Source: a virus. From it: DNA of 36,518 nucleotides. Shown in pieces: positions 26,835 through 32,087 of the stretch. How positions within the stretch are numbered: the first letter of the stretch is position 1; every line of letters starts with the position of its first letter. The position numbers were made by a program, and so were the translations under genes. The notes beneath the pieces were generated by a model that saw only the letters and a list, made by a program, of their open reading frames with translations, was not told the DNA's origin and ran no database searches. Location: positions 1 to 36,518 of the IMG/VR virus record IMGVR_UViG_3300033151_000137; one strand, written 5' to 3'.

Positions 26835-26861
26835 AGTATATCACACTTCGATTGTACGAAG
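26835..26861 (-). promoter_or_regulatory. probable late promoter with extended -10 and spacer hairpin
   Basis: On the minus strand TGATATACT (bases 26843-26835) is an extended -10 box about 30 nt before the small terminase ATG. No good -35 lies 17 nt upstream. In its place a perfect inverted repeat CTTCG-6nt-CGAAG (26846-26861) overlaps the spacer, and may be an activator or repressor site. The late block begins here, so it probably drives all or most virion genes. Confidence 0.5.
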
Positions 26862-26881
26862 AATACTATGCCGAGGTGATC

Positions 26882-27007
26882 AGTTGTCTAGTTAAATGCT
26901 GGGGCTAAAAGGCTATAGAGTATTTCATATGTTAACGTCTTACTCAGTGGCCAACATGAGAGAACTGTATATATGATATTGACTATAGATTAAAGAGACA
27001 ACTAGAC
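26882..27007. repeat. inverted AGTTGTCT/GTCTAGTT motifs flanking an AT-rich segment
   Basis: AGTTGTCTAGTT at 26882-26893 and, reversed, GTCTAGTTGTCT at 27007-26996 share two 8-bp blocks in opposite orientation. The ~100 nt between them are AT-rich for this genome and contain two CTATAG hexamers (26913-26918, 26983-26988). The arrangement could be a regulatory or origin-like site. No gene is seen on either strand here. Confidence 0.45.
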
Positions 27008-27011
27008 ACCC

Positions 27012-27188
27012 TCCTATTGCGACTGGGCTGCAGCTGAGTCCAGTTAATCTCTGCGTGCACTTAATGCCTACCACATGCATCTGTGTGGTAATTACAGGCA
27101 ACCTCCAGAACAACCACACATCCTTGTGTGGTATATCCAGACGTCCTCCAGAATGAGACGCCTTCTGACCAGACGCAATGCTTCTGAC
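27012..27188 (-). ncRNA. structured RNA with CsrA/RsmA-like binding sites (candidate)
   Basis: This gene-free stretch follows the primase stop codon and is read on the minus strand. Hairpin A (27132-27113) is a perfect 8-bp stem with loop AGGA; its core ACA-AGGA-UGU matches the ACARGGAUGU core of the CsrA SELEX consensus, with GGA in the loop. GGA triplets also occur at 27149-27147, 27146-27144, 27138-27136 and 27106-27104, five within 46 nt, and further ones at 27041-27039 and 27014-27012. TTCTGGAGG occurs twice (27153-27145, 27110-27102), each followed after 12 nt by an ACCACACA hairpin. Hairpin B has stems 27100-27096/27069-27065 and 27089-27084/27075-27070. Further upstream an imperfect direct repeat (27156-27169, 27171-27188 on the + strand) precedes it. 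Promoter and 3' end are not clear; it may be the primase 3' UTR. Confidence 0.45.
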
Positions 27189-27229
27189 AGGAGAGAAGTG
27201 CGTTCGGTTAATCTTGTCGCCGCTGACAT

Positions 27230-29734
27230 TTACCGTAGGTCATTTGGGCCCGCATTTGCCATATAATGGGCGTATAATTCGCTCGGACTCATGGCCTCAC
27301 AATCCTTAATCGGAGCGATAAACCGGACGTTTAATGTCGACCCATCCCGCTTAACCTTGGCGTGAAATCGACCCCATCCGTGCGCGAGCAGGACCCCCGT
27401 TAAGGGCCGTCTGCAGATCGGTTTGAGGTGCCGGGTTTTGAACCAGTCCAGGATGGTGGTCTCGGTCGTAATCGTATGCTCGAATGGCGTGGATCGATCC
27501 GCTAATGCCTCGGCCAGGAATACTTCACTATTGCCCTTGGCCTCTTCTACCACCTCGTACATGGCCGGGGTCCGGTGCGGCAGCTTGCCCGCAGGGAACG
27601 TCGACACATCACGATGAAGGAGATGATGATAGACCGCAGGCAGGAACGCCGGATCTTTCATGTCACCATCGGCCAGGCCATCGTAGAACTCGGCGGGCAG
27701 TCGCTCGTCCGGGCTCTGGATCACCAATAGCTTGTCGTCTTCCTTATCGAAGGCCAGCGCCCCCTTGCTGTTCGAGAACATGTATACACTGTAGACGTTC
27801 ATCTGAGTAACCACGGCGCGACCCTTGAGGTTCAGGGTCTCCACGCCGCCGTTGGCCAGGCGGGTCTTCAGCTTGTTGAAGTGTCCCGGGTCGTCGTTAC
27901 GGACCTCCTCGAACACGACGAACTTGGCACGATGGAATACATCGCCCCAGCCACTGTTCCCCATGTCCTCGTCGACCATCTTGAAAGACGCGCCGTAGAG
28001 CTCGCTTAGGGGCCGAATGGTCAAGCTCTTGCCTGATCGTGGAGCGCCGAAGGTCAGCACCTGCCAGCGGATCTTGTCTTCCGGGAACTGGACACTGTAT
28101 GCCATATGATCAAGGACCAGTGGCGCGTATTCTCCGAAGATATGGAGGCACAGCTGGTGCCACCGGTAGAGTATAGCGTCGTTCTGGACCGGGGCGTGGT
28201 GCGGCGGTTGGTACGAGTTCACGTATTGTACGCCGTCGATAACTACCTTCTTGTCCGGCACGGGCAGCCACCCGATGCCCCGGCAGACGTCTTTGTTCGG
28301 TTGCTCGGCCAGCCAGGCACCGGGTCCGGTGTTGCCATCAGGTCCCAGGCTAAGATGCCCGTACAATGAGTTGAGCCGGGCCACGTCGCGGACGGCCACG
28401 TTATCCTGCATATTATAGTAAGCTTCCCCGGTGGCAAGCGTGACCATGCTGGACAATAGCCAGGCCTGGTCGGCGTTGGTGCCCTGGCTGCCGCCTTCCA
28501 CCTGTCGGGCCACACGTTTGACCTGTTTGATGGCGTCTTTGATCTCTGCCTTATTCATCGGGCAGACATCTTGCAGCGTCTGGATCATGGTCGAGATCAG
28601 GGCCGCGTCGGCCTCCAGGGCTATCGTGTTGATGCACGCGCCCAGCTGATCCGCCGGGTGACCTGCTCTGACGTAGTTGTCGACCTGATCCTGGAACGTG
28701 GTGGCGGGTATCACTTCGACATCGTCCACGAATATCGAGCCAGGGGCCTCCGGCGGTGTAGGGTTTGAGACCATGCCGGTAATCGTTCCCCAATCAAGGG
28801 CCGGTTGGTATCCATTCGAGCGGGCGGTCCACGCCAGGCTGGCCATGGTGCGCAGCTCGCGGTCGTCCTGCTCGTCCTGGCCGAATGACTCCCAGTAGCT
28901 CTCGATGGTCTCCGCGCCTGCGAAGTTGGAGCCACCTGCAGACCACTGGATGGCCAGCGGCAACAGCCCGGGGTTGTAATGGTGCATACTAAACAACACG
29001 TTAAGCCAGTCGGTACGATTAGATCCCGCGTCGACGTAGGCCAGCATCCCCTCGATGTCATCCCATTGCCTCGAGTCCAGGCTGACCGGGCGTACCGGCT
29101 TAACGTAAGGTTCCACATGGAACGCCAGGACGTTACCTTCGTTAATATATAGGGGATGGTTCGAGATGAAGCAGTATCGGGTGAGGTTACATCCTGACGG
29201 ATCCACCTGCATCCCGGGGAACGCCTCCTTTGTCTGGAGCACTACCTGCTTGTAATACCAGGAGTAAGCCGCCGGGGTGATCAGCGCATCATGGCGCAGA
29301 TAATCACAGTAGACGGCAATCTTGAGGCCGCGACCTGAAGGCGAGATCATGCCAAACAGGAAGTAAGGACTGGCACGAAGGGCCTCCAGCGCCTTGGCCG
29401 GGTCGCACAGGTCATCGTAGTCCAGCATCATCACACCCGAGGGGTGGTCCGCGTGGCGGCTCATGACGGGTTGATCATGTTTGACCGTCGTGGCCGTGAC
29501 GAATGCAGGGAGCCGGTTCTTGGCTTTCTTGTAGTCGTCCATGTCCCCGAAGATCTGGGCCGAGTGGACTGCAGCGAACAGCGGAGCGTACGTGGGGCCC
29601 GACATCTCCTCGAGGATCTCGAGTAATGGCCGCACTTGATGCTGCGACGGTTTCATAATGTTGGGTACGAAGGTCACAGGGGTTTGCAAGATATCTCTTG
29701 CATTATGTGAAGTAGTCTGTATAGTTGTTGTCAT
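27230..29734 (-). CDS. primase-helicase: BT4734-like prim-pol, PriCT_2 and SF3 helicase
   Basis: An 834-residue replication protein. Residues ~85-200 form a BT4734/VirE-like primase domain with MLDYDD (Asp105, Asp107), SPSGRGLK (131-138) and VDPSGCNLTRYCFIS (around Asp178). Residues ~225-310 (MLAYVDAGSNRTDWLNVLFSMHH, then ESYWESFG) match PriCT_2. The C-terminal ATPase has Walker A GAPRSGKS (563-570), Walker B FVVFEE (605-610) and a sensor-like FSNS at 653-656. It should unwind the fork and make primers. ATG with AGGAG 8 nt upstream; it overlaps the stop of the short upstream ORF as ATGA. The 385 nt after it hold the hairpin region. Confidence 0.92.
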   Translation of the reverse strand: MTTTIQTTSHNARDILQTPVTFVPNIMKPSQHQVRPLLEILEEMSGPTYAPLFAAVHSAQIFGDMDDYKKAKNRLPAFVTATTVKHDQPVMSRHADHPSGVMMLDYDDLCDPAKALEALRASPYFLFGMISPSGRGLKIAVYCDYLRHDALITPAAYSWYYKQVVLQTKEAFPGMQVDPSGCNLTRYCFISNHPLYINEGNVLAFHVEPYVKPVRPVSLDSRQWDDIEGMLAYVDAGSNRTDWLNVLFSMHHYNPGLLPLAIQWSAGGSNFAGAETIESYWESFGQDEQDDRELRTMASLAWTARSNGYQPALDWGTITGMVSNPTPPEAPGSIFVDDVEVIPATTFQDQVDNYVRAGHPADQLGACINTIALEADAALISTMIQTLQDVCPMNKAEIKDAIKQVKRVARQVEGGSQGTNADQAWLLSSMVTLATGEAYYNMQDNVAVRDVARLNSLYGHLSLGPDGNTGPGAWLAEQPNKDVCRGIGWLPVPDKKVVIDGVQYVNSYQPPHHAPVQNDAILYRWHQLCLHIFGEYAPLVLDHMAYSVQFPEDKIRWQVLTFGAPRSGKSLTIRPLSELYGASFKMVDEDMGNSGWGDVFHRAKFVVFEEVRNDDPGHFNKLKTRLANGGVETLNLKGRAVVTQMNVYSVYMFSNSKGALAFDKEDDKLLVIQSPDERLPAEFYDGLADGDMKDPAFLPAVYHHLLHRDVSTFPAGKLPHRTPAMYEVVEEAKGNSEVFLAEALADRSTPFEHTITTETTILDWFKTRHLKPICRRPLTGVLLAHGWGRFHAKVKRDGSTLNVRFIAPIKDCEAMSPSELYAHYMANAGPNDLR

Positions 29735-29913
29735 CTAATGTCTCCTATTGAAGTCGTGTTCATAGTGTTAGGTGCCGTTGTGGTAGGCGGATAGTTAAGG
29801 GTGGATCGCTTCGGTGACCCGCCCTTTTTTATGCCTGTCACATTGCTACGGAGGTCGCATTTCTCCTGCTGAATCATTCTCTCGTGGTACTCTTTCGATG
29901 TCTCAAATCTCAT
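29731..29913 (-). CDS. small ORF upstream of primase
   Basis: A 60-residue ORF from the ATG at 29913, which has GAGAACACC upstream like the other early genes. It is coupled to primase by ATGA. The product is basic and polar (MRFETSKEYHERMIQQEKCD at the start, then a KKGGSPKRS segment and a Thr/Pro/Asn-rich end). Against it: a plus-strand terminator hairpin lies inside its sequence, and the composition of the last third is odd. A longer version starting at 30054 would cover the divergent promoters and is rejected. Function unknown. Confidence 0.42.
   Translation of the reverse strand: MRFETSKEYHERMIQQEKCDLRSNVTGIKKGGSPKRSTLNYPPTTTAPNTMNTTSIGDIR
29799..29830 (+). terminator. plus-strand rho-independent terminator with UUCG loop
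   Basis: A near-continuous 11-bp stem (29799-29809 with 29814-29824, one A-C mismatch and two G-T pairs) closed by a C(TTCG)G tetraloop is followed by TTTTTT (29825-29830). On the plus strand this is a textbook terminator. There is no plus-strand gene to its left, so it would stop antisense transcription before it reaches the divergent early promoters. Confidence 0.75.
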
Positions 29914-29948
29914 GGTGTTCTCGTCATATTCGATAAAGGGAACCTCTA

Positions 29949-29977
29949 AGTCTACCACTCCCTTTCGTATTGAGCAA
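29949..29977 (-). promoter_or_regulatory. leftward promoter for primase block (candidate)
   Basis: On the minus strand TTGCTC (29977-29972), a 17-nt spacer and TAGACT (29954-29949) form a moderate sigma70-like promoter. Its start point would be about 30 nt before the ATG at 29913. It is back to back with the rightward promoter at 30011. Both boxes match only four of six consensus bases. Confidence 0.4.
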
Positions 29978-29978
29978 G

Positions 29979-29992
29979 TCGACCCGTGTCGA
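29979..29992. promoter_or_regulatory. inverted repeat operator candidate between divergent promoters
   Basis: TCGAC-CCGT-GTCGA is a perfect 5-bp inverted repeat. It lies between the -35 boxes of the leftward (29977) and rightward (30011) promoters, where one bound dimer could control both directions. The binding protein is unknown; the ribbon-helix-helix protein encoded at 31426 is one candidate. Confidence 0.4.
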
Positions 29993-29998
29993 TCTATT

Positions 29999-30025
29999 TG
30001 CAGAAAGAGTTTGACAAGTACTACC
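29999..30025. repeat. 27-bp direct repeat, copy 1 (promoter block)
   Basis: A 27-bp block beginning TGCAGAAAGAG and containing the -35 box TTGACA is repeated without mismatch at 30585-30611. Sequence after the block differs between copies, but both leaders end in AGGAGAACG shortly before the ATG. It looks like a duplicated early-promoter cassette, or a shared binding site around the -35 box. Confidence 0.9.
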
Positions 30026-30039
30026 AGGTTTGCTAAACT
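30011..30039 (+). promoter_or_regulatory. rightward early promoter P1
   Basis: TTGACA (30011-30016), a 17-nt spacer and TAAACT (30034-30039). A consensus -35 box and four of six -10 bases make a good sigma70 promoter read by host RNA polymerase. The start would be near 30046, giving an 85-nt leader before the gene at 30131. Confidence 0.8.
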
Positions 30040-30061
30040 CTCTACCAAGCCCAAGACCTTT

Positions 30062-30103
30062 GGCAGTTTCCAGAACCGGCTTTAAACTGAACACGAAACT
30101 GCC
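30062..30103 (+). promoter_or_regulatory. structured leader of the first early transcript
   Basis: GGCAGTTT (30062-30069) can pair with AAACTGCC (30096-30103) over 8 bp, or its CAGTTT part can pair with AAACTG (30084-30089) over 6 bp. The two pairings exclude each other. The leader lies between P1 and the ribosome site at about 30118 and could protect the transcript or act as a switch. Confidence 0.45.
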
Positions 30104-30130
30104 CACTACCAATTAATCAGGAGAACGACC

Positions 30131-30382
30131 ATGACCACTTATATATTCACAGTAGAAGCCGCCCTCTCCCTCCGTAAGAAAGGGTCCGTAGTTCTTAACG
30201 TGTTTAAGATCTCCGACGACGGCGAACAGCGCCCCGACTTCATAGCCACTGAGGTCTTTCAAACGGCCGCCTGGAAAGGTGGCCAGTCCGAAGCTTCCAA
30301 TATTGTAGCGAGGGTAGAAGGTCTCGCTATCTCCGACGGCTACAAGCTGGATCGTGAAGACATTCACGTCTTCGGCATCTAA
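30131..30382 (+). CDS. early hypothetical protein 1
   Basis: An 83-residue protein, MTTYIFTVEAALSLRKKGSV at the start, with a strong AGGAG site 8-9 nt before the ATG. It looks compact and mixed alpha/beta (VVLNVFKISDDGEQRPDFIATEV region), with no membrane segment or known motif. It is the first gene after promoter P1, a position in which lytic phages often place host-takeover proteins. A minus-strand ORF covers the same bases but has no promoter or ribosome site support. Function unknown. Confidence 0.8.
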   Translation: MTTYIFTVEAALSLRKKGSVVLNVFKISDDGEQRPDFIATEVFQTAAWKGGQSEASNIVARVEGLAISDGYKLDREDIHVFGI

Positions 30383-30391
30383 GGGGGGCAC

Positions 30392-30583
30392 ATGAAATCA
30401 ATCACAGTACGAGTTCAGAACGTGTACGGTAAAGAAGTCGTGTACCCAGTATGTGACGGCGCGATTGCCTTTGCTAAACTGGCAGGCACAAAGACCCTGA
30501 CCGACGCAGCCCTTGATACCATCCAGTTTGACCTGGGGTATTCCGTAAAAGTGGACCACGCTCCGCTGCCCTCTCGCAAATGA
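30392..30583 (+). CDS. early hypothetical protein 2
   Basis: A 63-residue protein, MKSITVRVQNVYGKEVVYPV, then CDGAIAFAKLAGTKTLTDAAL. A GGGGGG ribosome site lies 3-8 nt upstream of the ATG. The pattern of strands at the start (ITVRV, EVVYPV) followed by a helix and a final strand recalls small conserved phage proteins of unknown function found next to replication genes. It shares the P1 transcript. The second promoter block begins two bases after its stop codon. Confidence 0.8.
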   Translation: MKSITVRVQNVYGKEVVYPVCDGAIAFAKLAGTKTLTDAALDTIQFDLGYSVKVDHAPLPSRK

Positions 30584-30584
30584 A

Positions 30585-30626
30585 TGCAGAAAGAGTTTGA
30601 CAAGTACTACCGAGGTGTGTTCTAAT
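30585..30626 (+). promoter_or_regulatory. rightward early promoter P2 within repeat copy 2
   Basis: The second copy of the 27-bp block (30585-30611) contributes TTGACA (30597-30602). TCTAAT at 30621-30626 follows with an 18-nt spacer and matches five of six -10 bases. The leader to the ATG at 30681 is about 50 nt. This boosts transcription of the downstream early genes. Confidence 0.75.
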
Positions 30627-30680
30627 GGAATCCACTTCGGCGCTTTTGCTGGACACACTACCACCAACCAGGAGAACGCC

Positions 30681-30818
30681 ATGATCCACTTCATCATATT
30701 CGTATCAGCACTGACTTTGCTAGACGAGCTGTTGGGCAACTGTCTAACTACCTGGATCGGGGCGTTCGTTGTCCTGTACGCTTCACTATTCACTGAGACA
30801 TATTATGACAAACACTGA
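30681..30818 (+). CDS. small early membrane protein (45 aa)
   Basis: A 45-residue protein starting at the ATG with AGGAGAACG upstream, not at the ATG at 30597 inside promoter P2. It has two hydrophobic stretches, HFIIFVSALTLLDELLG and TTWIGAFVVLYASLF, and ends TETYYDKH. Likely in the inner membrane. It follows its own promoter and may alter the host membrane early in infection, for instance in superinfection exclusion; that is a guess from timing and topology. Confidence 0.7.
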   Translation: MIHFIIFVSALTLLDELLGNCLTTWIGAFVVLYASLFTETYYDKH

Positions 30819-31095
30819 GTTCAAAGCGCAGATCCTGCCACAAATAGACGCCGCTATCCTGGACCGTATCGCCGAGAAATGGCACCCAGAAACGCACTAC
30901 CTGTTCACTGTGTCCGGGGGATCGTACCGGGTCATGGCCGACCGGGAGCACCTCGAGAAGTTCCGGGCCAAGGTTATGCGTCTACCTAGTAAGGTCGGTG
31001 ATCCGAAAGGGCCAACGCCATCATCTCGAATGATCAACCTATCACCGGCGCAACGCGCATCCGCCACTAAACGCACACAGGAGTGCCACGAATGA
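30805..31095 (+). CDS. early hypothetical protein 3
   Basis: A 96-residue protein, MTNTEFKAQILPQIDAAILD, starting inside the end of the membrane-protein gene by 14 nt. The N-terminal half is mostly helical and includes DRIAEKWHPETHYLFTVSG; the C-terminal third is basic and polar (KVGDPKGPTPSSR, AQRASATKRTQ). No known motif. It ends in an ATGA overlap with the next tiny gene. Function unknown. Confidence 0.72.
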   Translation: MTNTEFKAQILPQIDAAILDRIAEKWHPETHYLFTVSGGSYRVMADREHLEKFRAKVMRLPSKVGDPKGPTPSSRMINLSPAQRASATKRTQECHE

Positions 31096-31190
31096 GACGC
31101 CACAACCCCCTTGAAGAGCTATTAATCCCGCTGATCTGCATAGCTGCAGCGGCCCTTCTACTCTTCTCTGACTTCACCATAGGATATTAA
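31092..31190 (+). CDS. tiny membrane protein (32 aa)
   Basis: A 32-residue ORF, MRRHNPLEELLIPLICIAAA then ALLLFSDFTIGY, starting in an ATGA overlap and ending 2 nt before the next ATG. A positive N-terminus followed by one hydrophobic span suggests a membrane peptide with its N-terminus inside. The perfect fit between neighbours supports it. It is the fifth very small membrane protein in this genome. Confidence 0.6.
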   Translation: MRRHNPLEELLIPLICIAAAALLLFSDFTIGY

Positions 31191-31192
31191 AC

Positions 31193-31384
31193 ATGAACGT
31201 ATCAACACGAGTGCTAGACAATGGACTATTCAAAGTGTCCGCCACCCAGGGCGAGGTGCATTGCACCGCCACCATGCCGAAGTCGAAGGACGCGGTATCG
31301 ATCGCCCTCCGATCCTGCCACCAGATCGTCGAAGTACTGGAGGCACTCGAGAAGGCGCATTCGGGTTGCTCTAACTGTGACTAG
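31193..31384 (+). CDS. early hypothetical protein 4, cysteine-containing
   Basis: A 63-residue protein, MNVSTRVLDNGLFKVSATQG, then a central strand-rich part (EVHCTATMPKSK) and a helix VSIALRSCHQIVEVLEALEKA ending SGCSNCD. The CxxC near the end could bind metal, but four cysteines are scattered and no known fold is evident. Its start follows the previous stop by two bases, so it is likely coupled. Function unknown. Confidence 0.7.
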   Translation: MNVSTRVLDNGLFKVSATQGEVHCTATMPKSKDAVSIALRSCHQIVEVLEALEKAHSGCSNCD

Positions 31385-31402
31385 TATGATACACTTCATA
31401 CT
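31383..31402. promoter_or_regulatory. promoter/operator before the ribbon-helix-helix gene (candidate)
   Basis: AGTATGA-TACACT-TCATACT is a perfect 7-bp inverted repeat. It contains TATGAT (31385-31390), a good -10 box, but the -35 region is weak. The gene 24 nt downstream encodes a small DNA-binding-like protein, so self-repression is a natural reading. The same GTATG/CATAC half-sites occur inside the promoter at 36362. Confidence 0.45.
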
Positions 31403-31425
31403 CCAACCGAATGAAGGAGGCCCCT

Positions 31426-31638
31426 GTGGCTACCAAGAGAACTAAGAAAGTCCCGAGGAAATCAGCGATGGAGAAATGGGCCATCGCGATTCCTAACACC
31501 GAGCTGGACAAACTGCAGACGACCGCAGACCTACTCGGGAAATCCAGTGCATCGTTGGCAAGGGAGCTGATCGCTGCATTCAATAATGGGCAGATTAAAC
31601 TGCCACTCAATCCACATATGAAAGAGGTTTACAAATGA
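31426..31638 (+). CDS. ribbon-helix-helix-like DNA-binding protein
   Basis: A 70-residue basic protein. The start is taken as GTG at 31426, because AAGGAGG ends 5 nt before it; the ATG at 31411 contains that ribosome site. After a basic arm (ATKRTKKVPRKS) come a strand EKWAIAIPNTELDKL and two helices (TTADLLGKSSASLARELIAAF), as in Arc/MetJ/CopG-like proteins. It probably binds DNA as a dimer and may repress its own promoter at the adjacent inverted repeat. Ends in ATGA with the next gene. Family by pattern, not proven. Confidence 0.65.
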   Translation: MATKRTKKVPRKSAMEKWAIAIPNTELDKLQTTADLLGKSSASLARELIAAFNNGQIKLPLNPHMKEVYK

Positions 31639-32087
31639 GCATAGAATCAAACATCAAAGCACTAACCGTAGCAATCCAGGACCTGACTTCGGCGCTGCAG
31701 CCAGCGGCAGAAAGTGATAAACAATACGTCAGAAACCTCCCTGACGCTTTGGCCGTCGCGCAACAAGCACAGATGGACCAGATCCAGCAACCTGCATCCT
31801 ACGTGGAGCAGATCCCGACGGCCCAGCAACAACCTGTGCAACAACCTGTGCAACAACCTGTGCAACAACCGGTTCAACCGGTTCAACATCCGGTACAAAC
31901 AGCGGTCCCTCCATTAACACAGGATCAAGTGGTCGCGGAATTGGTTACAGCTATGAATCGTTTGGGCCAAGGTGGTCAGGATCGTATCATCTCTGAGCTG
32001 AAGACTAAGTTCGGCTCGCATAAAGTGACTGAGATCGACCCATCGTTGTGGGGTTCCGTCGCTATATATGTACAGCAACTGGTATGA
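31635..32087 (+). CDS. helical protein with Gln-Pro-Val tandem repeat linker
   Basis: A 150-residue protein. The N-terminal ~60 residues are helical (SNIKALTVAIQDLTSALQPA), residues ~64-87 are a low-complexity linker built of QQPV units, and the C-terminal ~60 residues (DQVVAELVTAMNRLGQGGQDRII, then SLWGSVAIYVQQLV) form a second helical domain. It is coupled by ATGA at both ends, to the RHH gene before it and the nuclease after it. Two domains on a flexible linker suggest a bridging or accessory role in replication or recombination; a similar PVQPVQ stretch occurs at the end of the ssDNA-binding protein. Function unknown. Confidence 0.72.
   Translation: MSIESNIKALTVAIQDLTSALQPAAESDKQYVRNLPDALAVAQQAQMDQIQQPASYVEQIPTAQQQPVQQPVQQPVQQPVQPVQHPVQTAVPPLTQDQVVAELVTAMNRLGQGGQDRIISELKTKFGSHKVTEIDPSLWGSVAIYVQQLV
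31826..31894 (+). repeat. tandem 12-bp coding repeat (QQPV)
   Basis: CAACAACCTGTG is repeated three to four times in tandem, followed by shorter CAACCGGTT units. The repeat encodes the QQPV linker. It is prone to slippage and may vary in copy number between close relatives without changing frame. Confidence 0.85.

Noticed and set aside
26913-26988. Two CTATAG hexamers as T7-like phage promoters
   Set aside because: Flanking bases do not match each other or a T7/SP6-type consensus, and no phage RNA polymerase gene is seen.
27012-27240. tRNA gene or CRISPR array in the hairpin region
   Set aside because: No cloverleaf with a conserved T-loop, and the repeats are too few, short and irregular for CRISPR.
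30113-30391. Minus-strand 92-codon ORF opposite the first early gene
   Set aside because: No ribosome site or promoter; the plus-strand gene has promoter P1, a strong AGGAG and better composition.
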